Of a stretch of 8,961 nt of DNA, positions 1 through 6,161 are shown one piece after another. How positions within the stretch are numbered: the first letter of the stretch is position 1; the number at the start of each line of letters is the position of its first letter. Origin of the DNA: Methanobacterium sp. PtaU1.Bin242 (GTDB taxonomy: Archaea; Methanobacteriota; Methanobacteria; Methanobacteriales; Methanobacteriaceae); contig MVQZ01000225.1 of assembly GCA_002067565.1 (NCBI GenBank), positions 1-8,961 on the forward strand. The letters run 5' to 3'. The notes below the pieces were generated by a model. That model worked only from the letters and a program-made list of their open reading frames with translations. It was not told the origin of the DNA and ran no database searches. The translations under genes were made by a program, and so were the position numbers.

Positions 1-43
1 AAAAAACATATAAAAAACACAAAACATAATACCACAAAAAAAC
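1..43 (-). terminator. oligo-T terminator region after the surface protein gene
   Basis: Read on the minus strand, this stretch carries four T runs (opposite the A runs at 36-42, 21-24, 12-17 and 1-6), starting about 50 bases past the stop codon of the Ig-like repeat protein. Clustered T runs without a stable hairpin are the usual intrinsic terminator in archaea. The placement fits, but AT-rich DNA produces such runs readily. Confidence 0.45.
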
Positions 44-89
44 TATTTACGAAACAGCCTCAAAAATAATTTTTTTGTACTGTTGGAAG

Positions 90-1403
90 TTAAACTACAT
101 GGAGAACTGCGTACTCTGTGCATGGTTTTAGTTTGTCAGTTTTATTTCCACCGTAATCTACTTCTATTACATAATTTCCAGTAGAAAGATTCAGTTTTTT
201 GGTATCTATTGTAACACTAGCTTGTTGAGTTAAAAGGTTTGTCAACACCTTTCCATGCCATAATAAATCTCCCCCCGGATGATACAAGTAAAAATCAAGA
301 TATCTCCACCCTGTTTCTTTTCCATCATAGCCTCCTTCAATAGGATCATAACTGAGTAGTTGAGCATGGATTTTTACCTTATCACCTTTATTTACTGAAT
401 AATTATCTAAATAGCTGGAATAATCATCTAAAAAGTCGATTTTAGTATCTCCCTCCTCATCACCGTCTGAGATATTTTGGTTAACTGTTATGTAAGCTGT
501 GGCTTCGCAGGGATTTAGACCAGTATATTTGCTTGAATTTCCATTATATTTTACCAGCAGTCGGTAGGTTCCTGGAGATAAGTTCAATTTTTTGGTGTTG
601 ATGGTAGCTGTGGCAGTTCCTGTCACGCCAGATAAGACTCTACTATTCCAGACCTGGTTCCCATTAGCATCGTATAAAAAGAAGTTCAAGTATCTAAAGG
701 GCCTTTCCATCCAGAAATAGATTTTATGTCCCGCAGGATCATAATCAGTAGACCATGATTCTAGAGTGGCTTTTAATTTCACTGAATTACCCTGTTTAAC
801 TGTTTGGTCCTGAAGATCTACGATTCTGGTATCTCCCACTTGAGAGTCATTATGGGGCCATAATACGCTCAATTCGGCAGTGGCGTCACAGGGATAAAAA
901 CCATCACTGAAATTTCCATCATAACTTACCTTTAGTTTGTAAGTTCCTGGAGACAGGTTCAGTTTCTTAGTATCGATTTTAGCAGATGCATAATAAGTGT
1001 AAAGATTCGTTAAAGCTCTATCATTCCATACCTGATTATTATTACTGTCATATAAATTGAAATTAATGTATCTCCATGGTAGTGCAACCCAATCACCTTC
1101 ATAATAAGTTTCAAGTTTCACCTTTATCTCCGCTGTTTTAGGATAGAAAACTCCGGTATTGGCCAAGCCAGTGATCCTGGTTTGCATATAGTATCCATCT
1201 GTATTGGTGTTTTTAACACCCCATTTGTCACTATCTGCAGCAGCAACATTGGATCCATTCCCTTCAGATATGCTGTTGAAGGCTGCATTTTCTGATGACC
1301 CATTGACATAACCCACACCATCAGATGCTGCTGAAACCGTGCTAATAGAGAAAGCAAATATAAAAGCCAGACTTAAAAGTATTAAAGGAATTGAAATTCC
1401 CAT
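90..1403 (-). CDS. secreted protein with three Ig-like repeats (adhesin-like)
   Basis: The 437-residue product starts with a hydrophobic segment (residues 4-20) and a likely signal peptidase site after STVSA-A (about residue 25), then a Ser/Asn-rich stretch to about 65. Three homologous modules follow at about 70-181, 189-308 and 317-437. Each has an aromatic RY-(I/L)-(N/D)-F-x-LY segment (residues 111, 237, 367), a near-identical (D/N)TKKLNLS turn (144, 269, 400), a G-x-Y-x(3)-V-x-Y-x-GN strand, and one cysteine in a PC(D/E/T) motif (C172, C299, C428). Short acidic linkers separate modules. This resembles the Ig-like-repeat surface proteins common in Methanobacteriales; a cell-surface or adhesion role is inference. 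No C-terminal membrane anchor or sorting motif is visible, so it may be released or held non-covalently. The ATG at 1403 gives a signal peptide with no positive charge and has no ribosome binding site at normal distance. An ATT at 1428-1430 is a better start and adds nine residues. Confidence 0.85.
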   Translation of the reverse strand: MGISIPLILLSLAFIFAFSISTVSAASDGVGYVNGSSENAAFNSISEGNGSNVAAADSDKWGVKNTNTDGYYMQTRITGLANTGVFYPKTAEIKVKLETYYEGDWVALPWRYINFNLYDSNNNQVWNDRALTNLYTYYASAKIDTKKLNLSPGTYKLKVSYDGNFSDGFYPCDATAELSVLWPHNDSQVGDTRIVDLQDQTVKQGNSVKLKATLESWSTDYDPAGHKIYFWMERPFRYLNFFLYDANGNQVWNSRVLSGVTGTATATINTKKLNLSPGTYRLLVKYNGNSSKYTGLNPCEATAYITVNQNISDGDEEGDTKIDFLDDYSSYLDNYSVNKGDKVKIHAQLLSYDPIEGGYDGKETGWRYLDFYLYHPGGDLLWHGKVLTNLLTQQASVTIDTKKLNLSTGNYVIEVDYGGNKTDKLKPCTEYAVLHVV

Positions 1404-1434
1404 TTTTCTGGTATTTATTGGTAATTTAATAATT

Positions 1435-1442
1435 TCACCTCC
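1435..1442 (-). promoter_or_regulatory. strong Shine-Dalgarno that argues for an ATT start
   Basis: The minus strand reads GGAGGTGA here, complementary to the archaeal 16S 3' end. It lies 31 bases before the ATG at 1401-1403, too far to serve it. It is four bases before the in-frame ATT at 1428-1430, the same spacing as the GGTGA of gatE to its ATG. No ATG, GTG or TTG lies in frame between the site and the ATG at 1403, and the frame is closed by a TGA further upstream. Confidence 0.7.
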
Positions 1443-1492
1443 GTTTATCTCATATAATCATGATCAAAATTAATATTTCTAATATAAATAAA

Positions 1493-1503
1493 TTTATATA
1501 AAA
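1493..1503 (-). promoter_or_regulatory. TATA box candidate for the surface protein gene
   Basis: On the minus strand TTTTATATAAA lies about 50 bases before the Shine-Dalgarno site. Initiation some 25 bases downstream would fall near 1473 and give an untranslated leader of about 40 bases to the ATT start. The element is nearly symmetrical and could also be read in the other direction. Called from sequence alone in AT-rich DNA. Confidence 0.5.
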
Positions 1504-1541
1504 TACGTAAATGGTTAAATTTCCCCTAAGAATTTAACATA

Positions 1542-1553
1542 TCTATATATAAT
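1542..1553 (+). promoter_or_regulatory. TATA box candidate for the four-helix membrane protein gene
   Basis: TCTATATATAAT on the plus strand is centred about 43 bases before the ATG at 1590. Transcription about 25 bases downstream would begin near 1572, leaving a short leader that includes the weak AAGGTC ribosome binding site at about 1578-1583. Confidence 0.5.
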
Positions 1554-1589
1554 CTCAAAGAACAGGAAAGTATTATAAAGGTCGTTAAA

Positions 1590-2033
1590 ATGAACGAAGA
1601 GAAATCATTCCTAGAAAGGTTGAGATCTGACCCAATAACCCATATGATCGCTGCTTTATCCTTAGTTATCGGCTTAATTTTCGGCGGGGTACAAATAGGG
1701 AAACTAATCCAGCCAGAGGCAGCGGAATTATCCATTAAAAACCTTCCTATCGGACTGATGGACTGGGGTTTTGTCTGGGCCGACACAGTGCTGGTTACGC
1801 CCCTGCTAATCATCGGAGCTTTGTGTTTGTTAGGCGGTAGTAAATGTTTTGGCCGGATTTTAACCTTCAGCGGATGGACATTAAACCTTTACAGTACCCT
1901 GATTTTCATCATAGGCTTCCAGGCACTGAAAAATCCTCTTAAGGGTTCTGAACTTCTATCAGCCATAATTAGCATTTTATTAGCATTGATCTGTATGTCC
2001 TGGCTGTTATGGACTTTAAAAGAATCTGATTAA
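1590..2033 (+). CDS. four-helix integral membrane protein of unknown function
   Basis: I do not recognise this 147-residue protein. A short charged start (MNEEKSFLERLRSD) precedes four hydrophobic segments at about residues 17-39, 62-82, 88-110 and 121-143. Positive charges sit at the N-terminus and in the GSKCFGR turn between helices 2 and 3, predicting both ends in the cytoplasm. The first external loop (about 40-61) carries PEAAE and the second KNPLKGSE. No catalytic, metal-binding or transporter motif is visible, and there is no signal peptide. The start is the first ATG after a TATA-like element; the ribosome binding site (AAGGTC) is weak. The gene is the only plus-strand gene in the window. 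It diverges from the surface-protein gene and its stop overlaps that of the endonuclease IV-like gene by four bases. A role in the envelope is possible from its position, but nothing in the sequence shows it. Confidence 0.75.
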   Translation: MNEEKSFLERLRSDPITHMIAALSLVIGLIFGGVQIGKLIQPEAAELSIKNLPIGLMDWGFVWADTVLVTPLLIIGALCLLGGSKCFGRILTFSGWTLNLYSTLIFIIGFQALKNPLKGSELLSAIISILLALICMSWLLWTLKESD

Positions 2034-2875
2034 AGCATTCTCTTTTGAATTTTCCGATAATTTCGCTGCATCAACAGAGCATCCTCATCAAGCAGAGGAG
2101 TCTCACAGATTAAAGTAACATCCCACCCTCTTTCAATTATCTCCAAAAGAAGCGGTTCCAATGGAGGGCCATAGCTATCGTCAGAAAGGATATGATGTCT
2201 TCTCTCTCCTTTATCTGTGAATTCTATATGGGTGAAGTGACTGTGCAGGGATTTTAAACCCAGTTCATCCTCCAATTTTGTAAATATTTCACCGTAATCA
2301 TCTTTATTCTTTACTTTACCCCCAGATCTGGCGTGCAGATGGGCAAAATCCACTGTAGGGGCGAAATTTTCATGACTCCTGCAGATTTCTATGATCTCCT
2401 CCAGACTGCCCAGCTGAGATTTTTTACCGGTGGTCTCCGGGGCGAAAGTGTAATCTGAAACACCTAGAGAATCTAACTGCTCTGTTAAATCATTAACAGC
2501 TAGATGAAATTTTTTCATTGCATCTTCAGGCACAAATTCCGTATAAAACCCGGGATGAAATACTATACGGTAAGCCCCCATCCATTGGGCTGCCCTGGCA
2601 GATTGAACCAGCCTTTGTATAGATCTTTCCACCACATCTTCCTTGGGAGATGATAAATTGATGTAATAAGGGGCGTGCATAGAAACCAGGATATTATTTT
2701 CTTTAGAATTATCCCTAAGTTTCAGTGCAGATTGTTTAGAGATGCGCACCCCATATGTGGCCTGGTACTCGTAGGCTTCCAATCCTCTTCCTCTAATATA
2801 ATTACAAACCTCCGGAGTTTGTCCCCTGTATCCTGGGGGGTTTCCAGCAGGACCGAATCGAACATCATTCACCAT
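2030..2875 (-). CDS. nfo: endonuclease IV-like TIM-barrel AP endonuclease
   Basis: At 281 residues this matches the usual size of endonuclease IV, which cuts DNA 5' of abasic sites in base excision repair using three metal ions in an AP2EC TIM barrel. Metal-ligand motifs appear in order: SMHAPYYINL (H67, E. coli H69), VFHPG (H107, H109), FAPETTG (E147, E145), TVDFAHLHA (D176 and H179, D179 and H182), HSHFTHIEF (H216, H216), GERRHH (H227 or H228, H231) and ICETP (E258, E261). The E. coli DRHH motif, whose Asp binds the third metal, is RRHH here with a Glu just before it (E224), so the third metal site may be built differently. This looks like the archaeal branch of the family. The start is firm: GGAGG at 2881-2885 is five bases before the ATG. 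The gene is transcribed toward the membrane-protein gene and shares its TTAA stop. Substrate specificity is not certain from sequence. Confidence 0.85.
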   Translation of the reverse strand: MVNDVRFGPAGNPPGYRGQTPEVCNYIRGRGLEAYEYQATYGVRISKQSALKLRDNSKENNILVSMHAPYYINLSSPKEDVVERSIQRLVQSARAAQWMGAYRIVFHPGFYTEFVPEDAMKKFHLAVNDLTEQLDSLGVSDYTFAPETTGKKSQLGSLEEIIEICRSHENFAPTVDFAHLHARSGGKVKNKDDYGEIFTKLEDELGLKSLHSHFTHIEFTDKGERRHHILSDDSYGPPLEPLLLEIIERGWDVTLICETPLLDEDALLMQRNYRKIQKRML

Positions 2876-2935
2876 TTTGACCTCCTATATTTCTTATAAA
2901 AGCCCTTGAACCACCAAAAAAACTGAACATATCCC

Positions 2936-2956
2936 GATATAAACCCATTTTATAAG
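2936..2956 (-). promoter_or_regulatory. TATA box candidates for the endonuclease IV-like gene
   Basis: Two minus-strand elements, TTTATATC (2936-2943) and CTTATAAAA (2948-2956), would place initiation near 2915-2927, giving leaders of about 40-50 bases that contain the GGAGG site. A third, CTTTTATAAG (2893-2902), would put the start at or inside the initiation codon and is less likely. Which one is used cannot be decided from sequence. Confidence 0.35.
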
Positions 2957-3075
2957 TTTGGGGCATATTAATCCTGATATGAATAGAATATTCACAAACA
3001 TGCTATGATGGGTTCATAAGGAGATAATCTCTATATTTACTCTTTTTTAGCTCAAGATATATAATTAATCAGGAG

Positions 3076-3081
3076 AAAAAA
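3076..3081 (-). terminator. T6 terminator candidate after trxB
   Basis: On the minus strand a run of six T, within ATTTATTTTTTCTCC, lies about 50 bases beyond the trxB stop and before the promoter candidates of the next gene. This supports separate transcription of trxB and the endonuclease IV-like gene across the 257-base gap. Confidence 0.4.
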
Positions 3082-3132
3082 TAAATTTATGTTAAATTAT
3101 TTAAAGATTTAATATACTCATTTTATTTAAAC

Positions 3133-4047
3133 TCATTTTCCTATCTGAATATCCTGATAAGCTGATAAAGCCGCCACTGCACCTTCAGAACAGGCCACCA
3201 CCCACTGATTGACTCCACCAGTAATGTCACCAGCAGCATAGATTCTGGAAACATTGGTTCTTTGAGCTTTATCCGTGATTACATAACCGTGTTGATCCAG
3301 ATCCAGATCCAGTTTTTTTGCTAGTTGATTGGATGGTATTTCACCGACAGCGATAAACACTCCATCGGTGGGTATTTCATCTTTTTTGCCTGTTTTTTTA
3401 TTGTGTAATAATACACTTTCTACCACCTGTAATCCCCTGATCTCCTCCACTTCACTGTCCCAGAAAACTGGTATGTCCCTTTTTTCCAGTTCATCCTGAA
3501 GATAGCCCTCTGCCCTGAGTTCATCTCTTCTATGCACCAGAGCCACCATAACACCAATATTATCCAGGTATAAAGCCTGTTGCACTGCGCTGTTACCACC
3601 GCCAACAACCAGCACCTTCCGACCTACAAAAATAGGCCCATCACACATAGCACAATAGGCAACTCCCCTTCCTAAAAACTTATCCTCACCAGGGACTCCT
3701 AATTGGCGGTGTTTAGCTCCTGTGGCTAAAATAACTGTTTTAGTGATGTATTCAGATTTATCAGTGCCTATTTTAATGCTATCCCCTTTAATTTCAATTT
3801 CCTCTACATTTTCCCGGTCTTTTATTTCCGCATATTTAAGGGCCTGGTCTTTCATAATATCCACCAGTTGCTTACCCGCTATCAATTCAAAACCAGGGTA
3901 GTTTTCCAGTAAGGGTACAATAGATCCCATTCCTCCCACCAGTGCCTTCTCTAAAACCAGTGTTTTGAAGTTCTGCCTGCCTGAATAAAGAGCTGCAGTC
4001 AGTCCCGCAGGTCCCGAACCTACTATTATTACATCATATTCATCCAT
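3133..4047 (-). CDS. trxB: thioredoxin reductase (NADPH-type)
   Basis: The 304-residue product has the full low-molecular-weight thioredoxin reductase layout. It opens with a FAD-binding GSGPAG (residues 11-15) and continues with a GG...ENYPGF segment (38-53), ATG (108-110), redox-active C132-A-M-C135 followed by DGPIF, NADPH-domain GGGNSA (149-154), and the second FAD motif AAGD (271-274). HRRDELR (172-178) keeps the HRRxxxR pattern that binds the 2'-phosphate of NADPH, which argues for NADPH over coenzyme F420H2, the electron donor of the related flavoprotein described from Methanocaldococcus. The enzyme reduces thioredoxin in the cytoplasm; no thioredoxin gene lies in the window. The start is supported by GAGTTGAT, one mismatch from the ideal GAGGTGAT, four bases before the ATG. 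It lies 90 bases after gatE on the same strand, with an oligo-T run between. The middle residues AM of the active site are less usual than AT. Confidence 0.93.
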   Translation of the reverse strand: MDEYDVIIVGSGPAGLTAALYSGRQNFKTLVLEKALVGGMGSIVPLLENYPGFELIAGKQLVDIMKDQALKYAEIKDRENVEEIEIKGDSIKIGTDKSEYITKTVILATGAKHRQLGVPGEDKFLGRGVAYCAMCDGPIFVGRKVLVVGGGNSAVQQALYLDNIGVMVALVHRRDELRAEGYLQDELEKRDIPVFWDSEVEEIRGLQVVESVLLHNKKTGKKDEIPTDGVFIAVGEIPSNQLAKKLDLDLDQHGYVITDKAQRTNVSRIYAAGDITGGVNQWVVACSEGAVAALSAYQDIQIGK

Positions 4048-4102
4048 TCAAATCAACTCTTATCGCATCTGATTTAAATAAAATTAATTTGGTGGTTTTT
4101 GT

Positions 4103-4124
4103 AAAAAATAATCTATTATAATTC
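4103..4124 (-). promoter_or_regulatory. gatE-trxB junction: T6 run and TATA candidate
   Basis: In the 90-base gap the minus strand shows ATTATAAT (about 4113-4120) followed by a T6 run (opposite 4103-4108). A second TATA-like TTTTATTTAAAT lies near 4072-4084. The T run could end gatE transcripts, and either AT element could start trxB. Read-through from gatE into trxB is equally possible. Confidence 0.3.
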
Positions 4125-4137
4125 TATTTATTATTTT

Positions 4138-6015
4138 TTAGTCCACCAACTTAATTAATTTATCTTTTATAAGTTTATTTACCAGTTTACCATCGGCCTT
4201 TCCCTTAAGCTTACCCATTGCCATGCCCATAAGAGAACCCATGGCAGTCATTCCCCTTTCTTTGATTAAACTGGTGTTGGATGTGATTATATTATCAATT
4301 ATTTTCTCCACATCTTCCGGGGATAACTTTTCTAATCCTTCTTTAAACGCTGCTTCCCGAGCGGAGTATCTGTTTAGAGCTATGCTTCTTAATATAGCAG
4401 GGATAGAAGCAGCAGGTATCCTATCTTCTTCAAGAAGAGAGAATGTATCTCCTAAAACCTTTAAATCTAAAGTATTTACTTCAATTCCCTCTCTTTTCAG
4501 TTCTTTAATAGTATAAGCTAAAGTTGAGGCTATTATTACCGGATCAATCTTATATCCTGCCCTGAGTTCCTCAAATTCATCTGATTTATCATTTTTTACC
4601 AGTTGCAAAGCCAAATCTTCGCTTAAACCATATTCTGCTATTATACGGTTCTTTTTTTCATCAGGAAGCTCTGGTAAATGGGATTTTATCTCTTCCAGAT
4701 GTTTACGGGATATGGGGGTGGTAGGAATATCGGTCTCCACATACATTCTACTGGCTGTGGGCAGGGGACGTAAATATTCGGTGTTTCCGTCTTCCATTGC
4801 CTTCCTGGTCTCCTCCGGGACCTGGTATGTGGCTGTTTTCGCCCTTCTTTGAACCTCTAAAAGAGCATTTCTGGCCTTTTCCTGATGATCGGCCACCAAA
4901 ATAAATGCTTCACCTTCTTTTATCTTTAAAAATTTGGATAAAACTTCAACTTCTTCAGGGGTTATTCCATATGCTGGTAATTCATCGCTGTGGAATATGC
5001 CCGATACACCCATTTTCCTAGCATATCCTGCCAGTTCAGTTCCGAATCTGCGGCCGGGCTGGATTTCTCTCCCGATTAAACCGACAAAACCTCCCAATTT
5101 AATTGCAAGAACAACACCTTTTTCTCGTAATGCTCCAGAGATTATCTTGGACGTAGAATCTCCAAAAACTTCACTTACATCAATAATCTCATCATAAACT
5201 TTAGCATCTCTCTTTTCCAGCTCTTCTTTAATTTCAAGCAGATTTATCTGCCTTTTAACCTCATTTTCAACCATCTTAGGCATTAAATCCAGGTCCTGAA
5301 CACCTTTTATCTCTACCCTGGCCCCTTTGCTGATGGATATGTTTAAATCCTGACGGATGGTCCCCAGTCCCCGTTTAACTTTGGTGCTTCGCAGAATCTG
5401 GCCAATCTGATAGGCCACCTCCTTTACCTGCTGGGGATGTTTTATGCTGGGGTCGGTGGTTATCTCCACCAGGGGTATTCCCAGTCTGTCCAGCCTGAAA
5501 ATGGCTTTGCCTTTTTTCATACCTATTATTCGGGCTGCATCCTCCTCCAGGCAGAGGTTTTCCATGATAACCCTTCCATAATCTGTTTCCAGATATCCGT
5601 CAGTGGCCACCAGTCCAGTTCTCTGGAAACCTCCGGTGTTACTTCCATCTATAACCTGCTTTCTCATGGTGTGGAATTCATCCACCACATTCATATTCAA
5701 CAAGGAAGCAATTATTAGAGATATCTCCAGAGCTTCCAGATTTAAAGGATGGGGAGGTTCCTCATCAGCTTCAACCAGGCAGGTATGATGATCATAGGAT
5801 TCATAGATAAACTGGAGTTTACGTCTAGATTCCTCAAACGCAGCCCGATCTATTTGTCCTAATTCACTTTGAGTCGGTCTGAGGTTCCGGATTAACTTAT
5901 TATCTGGTTTTTTATCCGTAAGTTCACATTCACAAGGGCTGAATAATTTTTTATCAGTATTAAGTTGTTGATGTACCTCCAAACCCATCTTAAGACCTAG
6001 TTTTTCATAATCCAT
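4138..6015 (-). CDS. gatE: glutamyl-tRNA(Gln) amidotransferase subunit E
   Basis: GatE is the kinase/transamidase half of archaeal GatDE: it binds Glu-tRNA(Gln), phosphorylates the glutamyl side chain and transfers ammonia from GatD to make Gln-tRNA(Gln). The 625-residue length fits the family. The N-terminal GatB-type cradle begins with MGLEVHQQL (10-18) and includes the Cys pair SPCECEL (28, 30), RKQVIDGSNTGGFQRT (118-133), METDYGR-like LETDYGR (142-148), LEEDAARI (156-163), RLDRLGIPLVEITT (174-187) and IRQDLNISI (220-228). An insertion at about 290-400 corresponds to the AspRS-type GAD domain that separates GatE from bacterial GatB. The C-terminal helical and YqeY-like tail (about 455-625) ends in the MGMAMGKLKGKADGKLV motif (596-612) used for tRNA recognition. 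GGTGAT at 6019-6024 is three bases before the ATG, a firm start. gatD lies 146 bases upstream on the same strand, so both subunits are encoded side by side. Confidence 0.97.
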   Translation of the reverse strand: MDYEKLGLKMGLEVHQQLNTDKKLFSPCECELTDKKPDNKLIRNLRPTQSELGQIDRAAFEESRRKLQFIYESYDHHTCLVEADEEPPHPLNLEALEISLIIASLLNMNVVDEFHTMRKQVIDGSNTGGFQRTGLVATDGYLETDYGRVIMENLCLEEDAARIIGMKKGKAIFRLDRLGIPLVEITTDPSIKHPQQVKEVAYQIGQILRSTKVKRGLGTIRQDLNISISKGARVEIKGVQDLDLMPKMVENEVKRQINLLEIKEELEKRDAKVYDEIIDVSEVFGDSTSKIISGALREKGVVLAIKLGGFVGLIGREIQPGRRFGTELAGYARKMGVSGIFHSDELPAYGITPEEVEVLSKFLKIKEGEAFILVADHQEKARNALLEVQRRAKTATYQVPEETRKAMEDGNTEYLRPLPTASRMYVETDIPTTPISRKHLEEIKSHLPELPDEKKNRIIAEYGLSEDLALQLVKNDKSDEFEELRAGYKIDPVIIASTLAYTIKELKREGIEVNTLDLKVLGDTFSLLEEDRIPAASIPAILRSIALNRYSAREAAFKEGLEKLSPEDVEKIIDNIITSNTSLIKERGMTAMGSLMGMAMGKLKGKADGKLVNKLIKDKLIKLVD

Positions 6016-6119
6016 TAAATCACCATCATTTAATCTATTTACACATAATCTAAGAATCTTTTTTGTTTTGAGAGTTTTTTGGATTTACAATTTTTCTCTA
6101 AGGACTTCCTGTTTTGACC

Positions 6120-6131
6120 AGTTTATAAACT
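6120..6131 (-). promoter_or_regulatory. palindromic TATA box candidate for gatE
   Basis: AGTTTATAAACT is a perfect 12-base palindrome containing a TATA core, about 105 bases before the gatE ATG in the gatD-gatE gap. Initiation about 25 bases on would leave a leader of roughly 85 bases. The symmetry could be a regulator site overlapping the TATA box or chance in AT-rich DNA. Confidence 0.4.
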
Positions 6132-6161
6132 ATTGATATTATTTTATTTAGAGATAACATA

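Noticed and set aside
90..1403. Repeat-containing left gene as part of a mobile element or recent transfer
   Set aside because: No transposase, terminal inverted repeats, target duplications or tRNA attachment site is visible; the repeats are protein modules in a native-looking gene.
3089..3112. Seven-codon plus-strand ORF (MLNYLKI) preceded by AGGAG at 3071-3075
   Set aside because: The spacing of 13 bases is too long, the frame is tiny, and it runs into the end of trxB with no other support.
4223..5788. Several plus-strand open frames of 60-100 codons opposite gatE
   Set aside because: They are antisense shadows of a clearly coding, conserved gene and lack ribosome binding sites and recognisable products; the same holds for those opposite trxB, gatD, xth and the endonuclease gene.
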